From Massilia putida (GTDB lineage Bacteria > Pseudomonadota > Gammaproteobacteria > Burkholderiales > Burkholderiaceae_D): DNA of 64,000 bases. Below the pieces are notes generated by a model. The model was not told the origin of the DNA and did no database searches. It saw only the letters and a program-made list of their open reading frames with translations. The stretch covers positions 4,030,001-4,094,000 of the forward strand of contig NZ_CP019038.1 of assembly GCF_001941825.1 (NCBI RefSeq), written 5' to 3'. A program made the translations under genes and the position numbers. This document shows, piece by piece, positions 30,813-39,740 of the stretch. How positions within the stretch are numbered: position 1 is the first letter of the stretch; every line of letters begins with the position of its first letter.

Positions 30813-31391
30813 TCAGGCGGCGAGCAGCAAGGCGAGTTGCAGCGGGCTGTTTTCGGTCGGGTGTTGTTTGAAGCCGCTTTTGGCGTAGCGGTGCCAGCGG
30901 CCGGTCACGTACGAGACGAGCATCGCGGCGCGTGCGGCCACGTCTTCCTCGCGTCCGTGCCCCTGGGTGGTGGCCACGCGCAGCGCCTGTTTGAACGCCA
31001 GCTCGACCTTGTCGTAGAACTGGTTCATGCGCAGCTGCAGGCGGTCGTCCTCGCCGACGAGGGCGTCGCCGATCAGCACGCGCGTCATGCCCGGGTTGTT
31101 GGCGGCGAACGACAACAAAATCTGCAGCATCGCATGCGCCTGCGCGACGCCGTTGTCCTCGCGTTCCGTAACCTGGTTGAACAAGGTGAACACGGTCGCC
31201 TCGATGAATTCGATCAGGCCTTCGAACATCTGCGCCTTGCTGGCGAAATGGCGGTACAGGGCCGCTTCCGACACCGACAGCCTGGCGGCCAGCGCCGCCG
31301 TCGTGATCTTCTCGCCCTTCGGATGTTCGAGCATGGCCGCAAGGGCCTGGAGGATCTGCTGTTTGCGTTGGCCCGGCTTCGTGCTTGCCAT
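30813..31391 (-). CDS. slmA: Nucleoid occlusion factor SlmA (TetR fold)
   Basis: DNA-binding FtsZ antagonist that stops division over the nucleoid, 192 residues. The N-terminal helix-turn-helix spans ~25-55 (ITTAALAARLSVSEAALYRH) and the C-terminal domain matches SlmA rather than a ligand-binding TetR repressor (NPGMTRVLIGDALVGEDDRL, with AMLVSYVTGRWHRYAKSGF). Four bases after the HAD nucleotidase and 8 before pabB-pabC. Confidence 0.88.
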   Translation of the reverse strand: MASTKPGQRKQQILQALAAMLEHPKGEKITTAALAARLSVSEAALYRHFASKAQMFEGLIEFIEATVFTLFNQVTEREDNGVAQAHAMLQILLSFAANNPGMTRVLIGDALVGEDDRLQLRMNQFYDKVELAFKQALRVATTQGHGREEDVAARAAMLVSYVTGRWHRYAKSGFKQHPTENSPLQLALLLAA

Positions 31392-31395
31392 GTTG

Positions 31396-32142
31396 TTAGA
31401 AGTTCTCCGTGTGGGGTCGAGGTGCCAGCCGGCGCAAATGCGCGGACAGCCGAAGAACGGATTTTACTTTGACATCGACGTAACCGGGGCGTTTGACCAT
31501 TTTCGGCAGGGGGGCTTTGCCGATCGGATCGCTGTAGCGCAGGTATTGCGTGACCCAGACCGTGCGTACGCCGAGCTGCTTGGCGCGCTTGAGGTTCACG
31601 AGCGTGTCCTCGACGAGGATGCAGCGGCTGGCGGCGAGACCTTGGCGGCGCAACAGGCGGCGCAGCATCAGCGTCGACGGTTTCGGACGCAGCTGGCCGT
31701 GCACGCGCATGTCTTCGATCGAGACGTGGTGCGCGAACTGGCGCTGCAGCCCGATGTGGCGCACGACGCCCGTCGAATACGCCGTCGGCGCGTTCGTCAG
31801 CAGGATCTTGCGCCCCGGGAGGCGGCGCAGCATGCGTTCCAGTCCGCGCTCGTAACGTACCAGCTCGTGCAGCGCGCCGATGTCGTGCGTCTGGCGCAGG
31901 AAGTCGGCGGCGTCGACGCGGTGGTGGCGGATCATCCCGAGCAGCGTGGCGCCATAGCGTTTCCAGTAGCCGACGCGGGCCGCGTTGACGGCCTCCTGGG
32001 TCGCGGGCGTGACGCCGTCGCCGAGCACGCGCGCGATGTACGTGTTCATGTTGGCGCTGATCGCCGGGAAGATCGCGTGCGATGCATCGTGCAGCGTGTT
32101 GTCGAGGTCGAACAGCCAGACGGGCGAGGAGGGCTTGGGCAC
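31396..32142 (-). CDS. Pyrimidine 5'-nucleotidase-type HAD hydrolase
   Basis: HAD-superfamily phosphatase of 248 residues. Motif I is WLFDLDNTLHDA, motif II LLTNAP, the Lys is in RPKPSTLMLR and motif III is ILVEDTLVNL. No ATG is available near the domain; GTG 32142 puts the start eight codons before motif I, and an upstream open extension without family resemblance was excluded. In betaproteobacteria this gene commonly sits between argB and slmA; here a TraB/GumN gene and two tRNAs have come between it and argB. Confidence 0.85.
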   Translation of the reverse strand: MPKPSSPVWLFDLDNTLHDASHAIFPAISANMNTYIARVLGDGVTPATQEAVNAARVGYWKRYGATLLGMIRHHRVDAADFLRQTHDIGALHELVRYERGLERMLRRLPGRKILLTNAPTAYSTGVVRHIGLQRQFAHHVSIEDMRVHGQLRPKPSTLMLRRLLRRQGLAASRCILVEDTLVNLKRAKQLGVRTVWVTQYLRYSDPIGKAPLPKMVKRPGYVDVKVKSVLRLSAHLRRLAPRPHTENF

Positions 32143-32301
32143 AGGAAACGAAATCGGACAAGGGGAGTCGCGATTATATCGGGATGACGCGGGGGCTTCC
32201 GACCTCTGATCCAGATCGCACGCCGTACCGCTGAGCAGATCAATAATCGACTCAGCACGGTTACCCGAATTGGATGCAGAACGGCAATTCTTCCTGCGAG
32301 G

Positions 32302-33207
32302 ATGCGTATGCGACGTTTCTTCCGCACGTTTCCGGTGTTGCTGCTGGGCTTGTTTTTGCTGGCCACACCAACGGCCCACGCGACCGACCGCGGCGCGTTA
32401 TTCCGACTGACCCTGGACGGCCACGTGATGTATCTGTTCGGGACCCTGCATGTCGGCCTGCCGGCCTTTTATCCACTCGAAGACCGCCTCACGGGCGCGC
32501 TGGCGGCGTCCTCCACGCTGGCGCTCGAGATCGACCCCGACCAGCCCCGCGCCGACCTGCAGGACGCGCTGCGCACCTACGGCATGCTGGCGCCCGGCAA
32601 CCCGGCCTATGACAGCCTGCCGCCCCAGCAGAAACGGCGGCTCGACAGGCTGTTGCAGCAGGGCGGCCTCGACGCATCGTCCATGCTGAGCTTCAAACCG
32701 GTGCTGCTGGCGACGATGCTGGCGCTGGCCGAATACACGCGGCAGGGTTACCGGTCGGACCTGTCGAGCGACGCCTGGCTGGTCCGCGAGGCGCGCCATC
32801 GCCACGTCCGGGTGCTGGCGCTGGAGTCGCTGGGCAGCCAGCTGGCGCTGCTCGACCGCCTGCCGGCGCCGGACCGCTGGCGTTTTCTGGAAGAGATGAT
32901 GGACACGATCGAATCCGGCGCCCAGCGCACGGAAGCGCAGGAAGTCGTGCGGGCGTGGAGCACGGCGGACCGGGGCGCGCTCGACCGGCTGGCGGCGCAA
33001 TGCGAGACCGATCACAGCGTCTCCGGACGGTTCGTGACGCAGGTGCTGCTCAAGGAGAGAAACGTGGACCTGGCGGACCGTCTGCTGCAATTGCTGCGTG
33101 CCGAGGAGCGGACGGTGGCCTCGATCGGCGTGATGCATTTGCTCGGGACCGGGAGTGTGCCTGACCTGCTAGCGCAGAGCGGGGTAATTGTGGAGCGAAT
33201 TTATTAA
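32302..33207 (+). CDS. TraB/GumN-family protein, exported
   Basis: Protein of 301 residues with a signal peptide (MRMRRFFRTFPVLLLGLFLL, cleavage near AHA/TDR). The family's N-terminal motif YLFGTLHVGLPAFYPL and C-terminal SIGVMHLLGTGSVPDLL, each with the conserved His, are present. TraB/GumN proteins are thought to be metalloprotease-like, but no activity is settled for this branch. Divergent from the HAD gene, 160 bases away. Confidence 0.85.
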   Translation: MRMRRFFRTFPVLLLGLFLLATPTAHATDRGALFRLTLDGHVMYLFGTLHVGLPAFYPLEDRLTGALAASSTLALEIDPDQPRADLQDALRTYGMLAPGNPAYDSLPPQQKRRLDRLLQQGGLDASSMLSFKPVLLATMLALAEYTRQGYRSDLSSDAWLVREARHRHVRVLALESLGSQLALLDRLPAPDRWRFLEEMMDTIESGAQRTEAQEVVRAWSTADRGALDRLAAQCETDHSVSGRFVTQVLLKERNVDLADRLLQLLRAEERTVASIGVMHLLGTGSVPDLLAQSGVIVERIY

Positions 33208-33220
33208 GTGTCGGCCGGAA

Positions 33221-33326
33221 CCGTCATTCCCGGCATTGCCGGAAATGACTTCCCGCGCAAGCGGGAATCCATACTGACGTTGCTAAAGACGCTCAGCATG
33301 GGTCTCCGCTTCCGCGGGGACGACGG
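33221..33326. repeat. Intergenic palindromic repeat, copy 2
   Basis: Starts ccgtcattcccggcattgcc, contains cccgcgcaagcggg (a 14-base stem) and ends catgggtctccgcttccgcgg. Same family as 28833 and 38876. Confidence 0.65.
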
Positions 33327-33340
33327 CGGCTGAAATGAAG

Positions 33341-33661
33341 AAGGGCCGACGAATCGGCCCCTTTTTTAAATTCTGGCGGAGCGGACGGGGCTCGCCCACG
33401 TTCCGCGGGCCGCGGTTTCGCTTGCAAGCGAAACCCTTCGAGCCCTAAACCGCGCCTCCCGCAGGGGAGGCACTCCGATAGCAAAAATGGTCCGAAAATC
33501 GGACCCTTTTTTAAATTCTGGCGGAGCGGACGGGGCTCGCCCACGTTCCGCGGGCCGCGGTTTCGCTTGCAAGCGAAACCCTTCGAGCCCTAAACCGCGC
33601 CTCCCGCAGGGGAGGCACTCCGATAGCAAAAAAGGGTCCGAAAATCGGACCCTTTTTTAAA
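33341..33661 (-). repeat. Tandem copies of tRNA-Asp 3' end plus terminator
   Basis: Two nearly identical direct repeats (33371-33515 and 33516-33661; differing only near the terminator stem) each begin with a 24-base copy of the 3' end of the tRNA-Asp gene: encoded CCA, acceptor strand and part of the T arm. They continue with ~90 unrelated bases including the perfect palindrome ggtttcgcttgcaagcgaaacc-type stem at 33413-33434 (22 bases). Each ends in a hairpin-plus-T terminator (33483-33512; 33628-33658). An earlier, divergent terminator stands at 33341-33367. They lie downstream of the tRNA in its reading direction. Confidence 0.88.
33628..33658 (-). terminator. Terminator of the tRNA-Asp transcript
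   Basis: GGGTCCGA (33634-33641) and TCGGACCC (33645-33652) form a perfect stem flanked by six A and six T, so it works in both directions. Confidence 0.85.
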
Positions 33662-33664
33662 TTC

Positions 33665-33741
33665 TGGCGGAGCGGACGGGGCTCGAACCCGCGACCCCCG
33701 GCGTGACAGGCCGGTATTCTAACCAACTGAACTACCGCTCC
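33665..33741 (-). tRNA. tRNA-Asp (GTC)
   Basis: Cloverleaf of 77 bases with encoded CCA: acceptor GGAGCGG pairs with CCGCTCC, discriminator G. The anticodon loop CTGTCAC closes on a CCGGC/GCCGG stem and carries GTC. T loop GTTCGAG is standard. Confidence 0.97.
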
Positions 33742-33900
33742 AGCTTTCCTGCGATCTCGCTTTATGACGCTTGTCATCGCGCCGCGAGTGTTCCACATTT
33801 CCTGCCGCGCGGGCAAACGCGCAGCGTGGACAAGTGTCTTGTCTTATCCGTTACGTCAGGCATCGGGGATACCACAACAGGCGGGAATGGGGACAAATCC

Positions 33901-33975
<75 letters not shown>

Positions 33976-34013
33976 AAACAACGTTTGTGGCGTCATTCGG
34001 ACACCACAAAAAT

Positions 34014-34943
34014 TCAATGCGAGCGGATCATAGTGCCAAAAGCCTGTTCGGTCAAGACTTCCAGCAACAAAGAGTGCTCGATGCGGCCATCGATGATGTG
34101 CACGGTGTTCACGCCCGACTTGGCGGCGTCCAGGGCCGACGAGATCTTCGGCAGCATGCCGCCGGAAATCGTGCCGTCCGCGAACATCTCGTCGATCTCG
34201 CGTGCCGACAGGTCCGTCACCAGGTTGCCCTGCTTGTCCTGCACGCCGGCGATATTGGTCATCATGATCAGCTTTTCGGCTTTCAGGATTTCCGCGATCT
34301 TGCCGGCGACGACGTCGGCATTGATGTTGTAGGCCTGGCCGTCCTGGCCGAACCCGATCGGCGAGATGATCGGGATGAAGGCATCGTCCTGCAGCGCTTT
34401 CACGACGGCCGGATTGATCGCCTCGATTTCGCCGACGAAGCCGATGTCGAGGAATTCGCCCGGTTTGTCCTTGTCCGGCATCGACATCTTGCGTGCACGG
34501 ATCAGGCCGCCGTCCTTGCCGGTCAGGCCCACGGCCTGGCCACCGTAGTGGTTGATCAGCATGACGATGTCCTGCTGGACTTCGCCGCCCAGCACCCACT
34601 CCACCACTTCCATGGTTTCTTCGTCGGTGATGCGCATGCCTTGCACGAACGTGCCTTGCTTGCCGATTTTTTTCAGGGCGTTGTCGATCTGCGGACCGCC
34701 GCCATGCACCACGACCGGGTTCATGCCGACCAGTTTCAGCAGGATGACGTCGCGCGCAAAACCGTGTTTCAGGCGCTCGTCGGTCATTGCATTGCCGCCG
34801 TATTTGATGACGATGGTCTTGCCGTGGAAATTGCGGATGTAGGGGAGTGCTTCGGCCAGGATCTGCGCCTTGATCTGCGGCGAGACCGCAGTCAGGTCAT
34901 TATTCTGGTCGTCGCCCGTCAGATTGGTCAGCGTTGCGTTCAT
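34014..34943 (-). CDS. argB: Acetylglutamate kinase
   Basis: Second step of arginine synthesis, phosphorylating N-acetylglutamate, 309 residues. Amino-acid-kinase motifs [24 protein letters not shown] and [14 protein letters not shown] are present. I chose ATG 34943 ([12 protein letters not shown]) rather than 34982 because the first 13 residues of the longer form do not resemble the family. Two tRNA genes follow on the same strand. Confidence 0.95.
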   Translation of the reverse strand: MNATLTNLTGDDQNNDLTAVSPQIKAQILAEALPYIRNFHGKTIVIKYGGNAMTDERLKHGFARDVILLKLVGMNPVVVHGGGPQIDNALKKIGKQGTFVQGMRITDEETMEVVEWVLGGEVQQDIVMLINHYGGQAVGLTGKDGGLIRARKMSMPDKDKPGEFLDIGFVGEIEAINPAVVKALQDDAFIPIISPIGFGQDGQAYNINADVVAGKIAEILKAEKLIMMTNIAGVQDKQGNLVTDLSAREIDEMFADGTISGGMLPKISSALDAAKSGVNTVHIIDGRIEHSLLLEVLTEQAFGTMIRSH

Positions 34944-35081
34944 TGGGGGTCCGGAAAAGAATTTGCGAGATTTTACAGGCATTAGCCTGCCGCAGTGATC
35001 ATTTTAGAAGCTCCATGTTGTATTTTCCGGCGCCCGCCGTTAAGGTGGATTACATCTGGATACACGACAGTCATCTTTCAC

Positions 35082-35291
35082 ATGAGTACCTGTACCCGCT
35101 GCGGCGCCGAATTCGGTTGCGCGATGGTCGACGGCACCGACGACGGTGCACCGTGCTGGTGCACGAAGCTGCCGCCCGTGGCTGCGCTGCCGCTCGCGGG
35201 CAAAGCGGCCGGGTGTTGGTGCCCGGCTTGCCTGGAACAGCATATCGCGCAACGGACGGCCGGGGCGCCGGATACGCCGCCCGGCACGTAA
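35082..35291 (+). CDS. Cysteine-rich CWC family protein
   Basis: Small protein of 69 residues with eight Cys in the spacing C-x2-C-x5-C, CWC, CWCPxC (C4, C7, C13, C25, C27, C45, C47, C50), the hallmark of the CWC family, probably binding zinc. ATG 35082 is chosen because the family motif begins three residues later; upstream in-frame sequence is unrelated. Function unknown. Convergent with the esterase gene, six bases between stops. Confidence 0.82.
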   Translation: MSTCTRCGAEFGCAMVDGTDDGAPCWCTKLPPVAALPLAGKAAGCWCPACLEQHIAQRTAGAPDTPPGT

Positions 35292-35297
35292 ACAGCC

Positions 35298-36416
35298 TCA
35301 GCGCGCCGTGCGGAAGAACCGCATCATTTCCCGGCTCGCGTTCGGGCCGCGGCCATCCGTATAGCTGCCGCGCGTATCGCCACCCGACCACGCGTGCCCG
35401 GACCCATGGATCACCCAGTGTTCGGCATGGATGCTGCCATCCGGCTTGCGGTGCACCGTGCGCGTATAGGCGTGGCCGTCCGGTACGGTGCCGGGCTCCA
35501 CCACGACGTCTTCGGCCGGATGGCGGCGCCTTCGCTTGATCAACTCGTCGCCATTGGCCGGGTGCACGGTCGTGTCGCGGTCGCCATGGAATACGATGAT
35601 CGGCAACGATTTGCCGGGCTTGTGGTGCGTGCGGAAATCGCCCTTCATCGCGGCCATGGCCGAGGGCAGGTCGTGGGCGGCCGCGAACGGCAGGCCCGAG
35701 TGGACGCCGACGGCCGCGTACACGTCCGGATACAACGTGCCCATGATGGCCGCCATCGCGCCGCCCGCGGACAGGCCCGCGACGAAGATCTGGTCCGGAT
35801 CGATCACGTAACGCGCCACGATATCCGCGGTGATCCCGGCGATGATCGACGGTTCGCCCTGGCCGCGCTGCTGGTCCGCCGCGCTGAACCAGTTCCAGCA
35901 GCGCGATGCATTGGCCTGCTGCGACTGGGCGGGATACGCGACGAGGCAGGCGTGTTCCTCGGCCAGCGCATTCATGCCGGTGCCGAGCGCGAAGTCGTCC
36001 GGATTCTGCGTGCAGCCGTGCAGCATCACGAGCAGCGGCGACGGTTGGCCCGAATACGTGCTGGGAATATAGAGCTTGTAGTCGCGGGTGCCCGCGTCGC
36101 TCGTATAGCTGGCGTCGATGAAATGGCCGGGCAGGCCGATCGCGGCCGCGCCGCTCGACAGCGGCGGCACATTGAACGGGTTGGCATTCTGGCCCAGGCG
36201 GGACAGGTCGGCCAGCATGTCGGAAAAGGCGTCGTAGGTCGGATGGTTCGAGGCCGGGGGCGTCGTGGTTTCCACGCTTTTGACGGCCGCGGTCTGCACG
36301 GCGGCGGCGTTTTTGACAGATTCCCGGATGACGGTGCGGGCAACTGCGGGGCCGCGGCGCATCAGGGATCGGGTCGCGGCGCGCATTTGCGCCAGGAACT
36401 TGTGATTCAGGGTCAT
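35298..36416 (-). CDS. PHB depolymerase-family esterase
   Basis: Serine hydrolase of 372 residues. The alpha/beta core starts near residue 110: LLVMLHGCTQNPDDFA (oxyanion), nucleophile elbow VAGLSAGGAM, Asp in VFHGDRDTTVHPANG and His in WVIHGSGHAWSGG. These features match the polyhydroxybutyrate depolymerase/feruloyl esterase group. ATG 36416 follows an aaggag site. The N-terminal ~100 residues are Ala/Thr-rich and show no clear signal peptide, so it may act on intracellular polymer or be exported by another route. The 289 bases upstream to the DUF1289 gene hold nothing I recognise. Confidence 0.85.
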   Translation of the reverse strand: MTLNHKFLAQMRAATRSLMRRGPAVARTVIRESVKNAAAVQTAAVKSVETTTPPASNHPTYDAFSDMLADLSRLGQNANPFNVPPLSSGAAAIGLPGHFIDASYTSDAGTRDYKLYIPSTYSGQPSPLLVMLHGCTQNPDDFALGTGMNALAEEHACLVAYPAQSQQANASRCWNWFSAADQQRGQGEPSIIAGITADIVARYVIDPDQIFVAGLSAGGAMAAIMGTLYPDVYAAVGVHSGLPFAAAHDLPSAMAAMKGDFRTHHKPGKSLPIIVFHGDRDTTVHPANGDELIKRRRRHPAEDVVVEPGTVPDGHAYTRTVHRKPDGSIHAEHWVIHGSGHAWSGGDTRGSYTDGRGPNASREMMRFFRTAR

Positions 36417-36705
36417 CGGCACTCCTTGTGGGGTGTGTCGGCAATGCACCGGCGCGTGGCTGAGGCATCGAGCGAGAGTTCAGTCTTGATGGCGAAGCTT
36501 GCGCGAACCTTACAGATGGGGTACGTGCAACGTGCGCAACGGACGAGTCAAAGTTTACGCGGGTGAGCTTGTCGGTCAAGCGGGATTCGTCCGGATACGT
36601 TAATCTGCGTACCATGTGTCCTATATCCCAGACCGCTTTGCGCTTCGAGTCGCGCAACACAATACTTGAACGTACGACAATGTTGCAGCTTGCGCAGGCT
36701 GTGGC

Positions 36706-36915
36706 ATGAACGACGCACGTCTTCCGCCGGAACAACAAACACCGGTCCCGTCTCCCTGCATCAACGTGTGCAAGATGTCGTCCGTGACGGGCTTGTGCGA
36801 AGGCTGTCTGCGCACCATCGACGAGATCGTCGCCTGGAGCTGCGCCGACGACGACTATAAACGCGCCGTGTGGGCGGAAATCCGCCGGCGCGAAGAACAG
36901 ATCCCATTCGACTGA
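36706..36915 (+). CDS. DUF1289 domain protein
   Basis: Small protein of 69 residues with four Cys in the pattern SPCINVCKMSS...GLCEGCLRTIDEI, typical of DUF1289 and suggesting a metal site. The stop overlaps the start of the MBL hydrolase by one base (TGATG), so they are translationally coupled. Confidence 0.87.
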   Translation: MNDARLPPEQQTPVPSPCINVCKMSSVTGLCEGCLRTIDEIVAWSCADDDYKRAVWAEIRRREEQIPFD

Positions 36916-37823
36916 TGCCGACCCTGCCGCCGGCGATCCACGTCTTCGAGCGCGGCTGGCTGTCGTCCAACAACATCCTCATCACGGGACACGATGGAGT
37001 TACACTCGTCGACACGGGCTATGCGACGCATGCCGCACAGACGCTGTCGCTCGTGCGCCACGCATTGCAGGCGCGCCCGCTGGACCGCGTCGTCAACACC
37101 CATCTGCACGCCGACCATTGCGGCGGCAACGCGGCCTTGCGCGATGTGTACGCGTGCCGCATCGCAATCCCCAAGGCGGAATGCGCGAAGGTCGACGCCT
37201 GGGACGAGGACGCGCTGAGTTTCCGCGCCACGGCCCAGCAATGTCCGCGTTTCACGTATGACGAGACCCTTGAATCCGGCCAGCGGCTGCGCATGGGCGA
37301 CCTGGACTGGCAGGCACTGGCGGCGCCCGGCCACGATCCGCACGCGCTGCTGCTGTGGTGCGCAGAAGAGGGCATCCTGATCTCCGGCGACGCCCTGTGG
37401 CAGAACGGCTTCGGCGTCGTGTTCCCGGAACTGGTCGGCGAGCCCGGTTTTCATGACGTGCGCGCCACCTTGGACTTGATTGCGACGCTGGGCGCCCGCG
37501 TCGTCATTCCCGGCCATGGCGGCGCGTTCGACGACGTGCAGGCCGCGCTGGACCGCGCATACTCCCGTCTGGATTATCTGGCGGCCGACCCGGTGCGCAA
37601 CGCGGAGAATGCCGTCCGCGTGCTAATAAAATTTCTACTGCTGGAACGGCGGCGCATCCCGCTGGCCGAGGTCGCATCGCTGTGCGCGACGGTGCCGCTG
37701 CTCGTGCTGGCGCGCGAACGGTTTTTTCACGGCAGCAGCGGAGAAATGGCGGACCGGCTCGTGCGTGCGCTCGTGAAAGCGGGCGCGGCGCGCGTCGACG
37801 GCGATACCCTCGTCGATGTCTGA
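36915..37823 (+). CDS. MBL-fold metallo-hydrolase
   Basis: Metallo-beta-lactamase fold protein of 302 residues. Metal ligands: NTHLHADHCGG, the His in APGHDPH, Asp in ILISGDALW and the final His in IPGHGG. The C-terminal ~80 residues form a helical/winged tail seen in the family that resembles hydroxyacylglutathione hydrolases. Substrate unknown. Coupled to the DUF1289 gene upstream. Confidence 0.87.
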   Translation: MPTLPPAIHVFERGWLSSNNILITGHDGVTLVDTGYATHAAQTLSLVRHALQARPLDRVVNTHLHADHCGGNAALRDVYACRIAIPKAECAKVDAWDEDALSFRATAQQCPRFTYDETLESGQRLRMGDLDWQALAAPGHDPHALLLWCAEEGILISGDALWQNGFGVVFPELVGEPGFHDVRATLDLIATLGARVVIPGHGGAFDDVQAALDRAYSRLDYLAADPVRNAENAVRVLIKFLLLERRRIPLAEVASLCATVPLLVLARERFFHGSSGEMADRLVRALVKAGAARVDGDTLVDV

Positions 37824-37907
37824 GGAAAAATTAGAGCGCGGAATCTAGTACGGTCGTGCTTTTTTCATCCATAATCGACAGGTCCGATCAACTATCGCGA
37901 GAAATCC

Positions 37908-38867
37908 ATGGCGCTGCCTCCCGTCCTGCAAAACCTGTCCCTCCCCGTCATCGCGTCGCCGATGTTCATCGCCAGCGGCCCCGCGCTGGTGGCCGCGCAG
38001 TGCAAGGCGGGCATCGTCGGTTCGTTTCCGGCGCTGAACGCGCGCCCGGCCGCGCTGCTCGACACGTGGCTGACGGAGCTTCAGCAGGAGCTGGGAGCGT
38101 ACCAGGAAGCGCATCCCGATAAACAGGTCGGGCCGATCGCCGTCAACCAGATCGTGCACCAGTCGAACGACCGCCTGGAACACGACGTGGCCGTGTGCGT
38201 GAAGCACCAGGTGCCCATCATCATCTCGTCGCTGCGCGCGCCGCCGAAGGACATGCTGGATGCCGTGCACGCGTACGGCGGCATCGTGCTGCACGACGTC
38301 GTGTCGATCCGCCACGCCGAAAAAGCGCTGGAAGCGGGCGTGGACGGCCTGATTCTCGTCGCGGCCGGCGCCGGCGGCCATGCGGGCGCGCTGTCTCCGT
38401 TCGCGCTGGTGGGCGAAGTGCGTAAATTCTTCGACGGACCCGTAGCGCTGTCGGGTTCCATCGCCACGGGCGACGCCATCCTCGCCGCGCAGGCGATGGG
38501 CGCCGATTTCGCCTACATCGGCTCGCGCTGGCTGGCCACGCGCGAATCGAACGTCACGGACGCCTACCGCAATGCGATCGTGGAATCGTCGGCGGCGGAC
38601 GTCGTCTATACGAACCTGTTCACGGGCGTGCACGGCAACTACCTCAAGAAATCGATCGTGGCGGCGGGGCTCGATCCGGACAACCTGCCCGTGTCGGACA
38701 AGAGCAAGATGAGTTTCGGTTCCGGCAGCGCGAAGGCGTGGCGCGATATCTGGGGGGCCGGCCAGGGTGTCGGGTTGATGGATGACGTACCGACCGTGGC
38801 GGAGATGGTGGAGCGGTTGACGCAGCAGTACCAAGCGGCGCGCGAGCGCCTGGGCCTGAAGGCCTGA
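37908..38867 (+). CDS. Nitronate monooxygenase (2-nitropropane dioxygenase family)
   Basis: FMN enzyme of 319 residues. The N-terminal PVIASPMFIASGPALVAAQC, the flavin-phosphate segment LILVAAGAGGHAG and ALSGSIATGDAILAAQAMGA with YIGSRW are conserved. It probably detoxifies nitronates such as propionate-3-nitronate, but related proteins are sometimes enoyl reductases. It stands alone, with a repeat after it. Confidence 0.88.
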   Translation: MALPPVLQNLSLPVIASPMFIASGPALVAAQCKAGIVGSFPALNARPAALLDTWLTELQQELGAYQEAHPDKQVGPIAVNQIVHQSNDRLEHDVAVCVKHQVPIIISSLRAPPKDMLDAVHAYGGIVLHDVVSIRHAEKALEAGVDGLILVAAGAGGHAGALSPFALVGEVRKFFDGPVALSGSIATGDAILAAQAMGADFAYIGSRWLATRESNVTDAYRNAIVESSAADVVYTNLFTGVHGNYLKKSIVAAGLDPDNLPVSDKSKMSFGSGSAKAWRDIWGAGQGVGLMDDVPTVAEMVERLTQQYQAARERLGLKA

Positions 38868-38875
38868 CCACACCG

Positions 38876-38975
38876 TCATCCCCGCGAAGGCGGGGAGTCA
38901 TGCTGACTTTCCGAAGCCGATAATGACGCGAACTTCGGTACTTCAGCATGGGTTCCCGCTTTCGCGGGAACGACG
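38876..38975. repeat. Intergenic palindromic repeat, copy 3
   Basis: Starts gtcatccccgcgaaggcggg and ends catgggttcccgctttcgcgggaacgacg-type sequence. The two ends form hairpins and the interior (catgctgactttccgaag) resembles copies 1 and 2. It lies between the stops of two convergent genes. Confidence 0.7.
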
Positions 38976-38981
38976 TTGGGG

Positions 38982-39572
38982 TTACGCCACCGCCTGCATC
39001 ACCTTGTCCGCATCCCGGATCACCCACAGCCCCGGCAGATTGCGCCAATACCCGTGCGCATCCATGCCGAAGCCGACGACGAACTGGTTCGGCACCGTCA
39101 GGCCGACGATGTCCGCCTGCACCGGTTTTACTTTGCCGAGATCCTTGTCGGCAAACACGGCCAGGATCACTTCGGCCGCGCCCATGTCGAGCAGGCGCTG
39201 TTTCACATGAGCCAGCGTTTCGCCTTCGTCGAGGATGTCGTCGACGATGATGATCGTGCGGCCCGTGACGTCCTGGCGCGGGATCACTTTCCACACGACT
39301 TCGCCGCCGCGGTCGAGGTCGCCGTAGCGGGTCACGTGGATGTAGTCGAATTCGAGGGGGAACGTCAGCTGGGGCAGCAGGTTGCCGGTGAACACCACCG
39401 CACCGCCCATGACGCCCAGCACGAGGGGGAAATCGCTCGTCTCGTCATTGTCGAAACGCTGGTTCAGCACCTCGGCGACGTTGCGTACGGCCGCCTGGAC
39501 CTGGTCCGCGCTGACGATTTCTTCGGCATTGGCCAGCAGTGCGCGGGCGCGGTTGTAGTGAAAGTCTTGCAT
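38982..39572 (-). CDS. hpt: Hypoxanthine-guanine phosphoribosyltransferase
   Basis: Purine salvage enzyme of 196 residues joining hypoxanthine or guanine to PRPP. The PRPP-binding motif TIIIVDDILDEGETL (near residue 106) and the catalytic loop before it are intact, as are VLGVMGGAVVFTG and the C-terminal NQFVVGFGMD nucleobase-binding segment. A perfect inverted repeat lies just upstream of the start. Confidence 0.92.
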   Translation of the reverse strand: MQDFHYNRARALLANAEEIVSADQVQAAVRNVAEVLNQRFDNDETSDFPLVLGVMGGAVVFTGNLLPQLTFPLEFDYIHVTRYGDLDRGGEVVWKVIPRQDVTGRTIIIVDDILDEGETLAHVKQRLLDMGAAEVILAVFADKDLGKVKPVQADIVGLTVPNQFVVGFGMDAHGYWRNLPGLWVIRDADKVMQAVA

Positions 39573-39598
39573 GATATTTCAGAGTCGGTTGTAGGATC

Positions 39599-39627
39599 CG
39601 GATAATCCTTGGGTGTGGGATTATCCG
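39599..39627. promoter_or_regulatory. Perfect 10-base inverted repeat between hpt and the aminopeptidase gene
   Basis: CGGATAATCC (39599-39608) and GGATTATCCG (39618-39627), nine bases apart. It lies 27 bases upstream of hpt in the divergent intergenic region and could be an operator. Confidence 0.5.
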
Positions 39628-39740
39628 CCAGATTGTGTCCGCGCGCGATTCCAGTCAGTTACGGGCGGCGGCCGCGTTCGCTGCACCGGTGCGGAGGGCG
39701 TATCATACCGATTTGATAAACCGAACATCGATTTCGAGCC

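Noticed and set aside
33341..33741. Prophage or integrative element in tRNA-Asp
   Set aside because: The repeats lie directly in tandem with no integrase or cargo between them; at most a remnant.
35071..36738. Open frame of 555 codons overlapping the esterase gene on the same strand
   Set aside because: Different frame from the esterase, which has a full catalytic triad and a good ribosome site; this one has only low-complexity Arg/Pro sequence.
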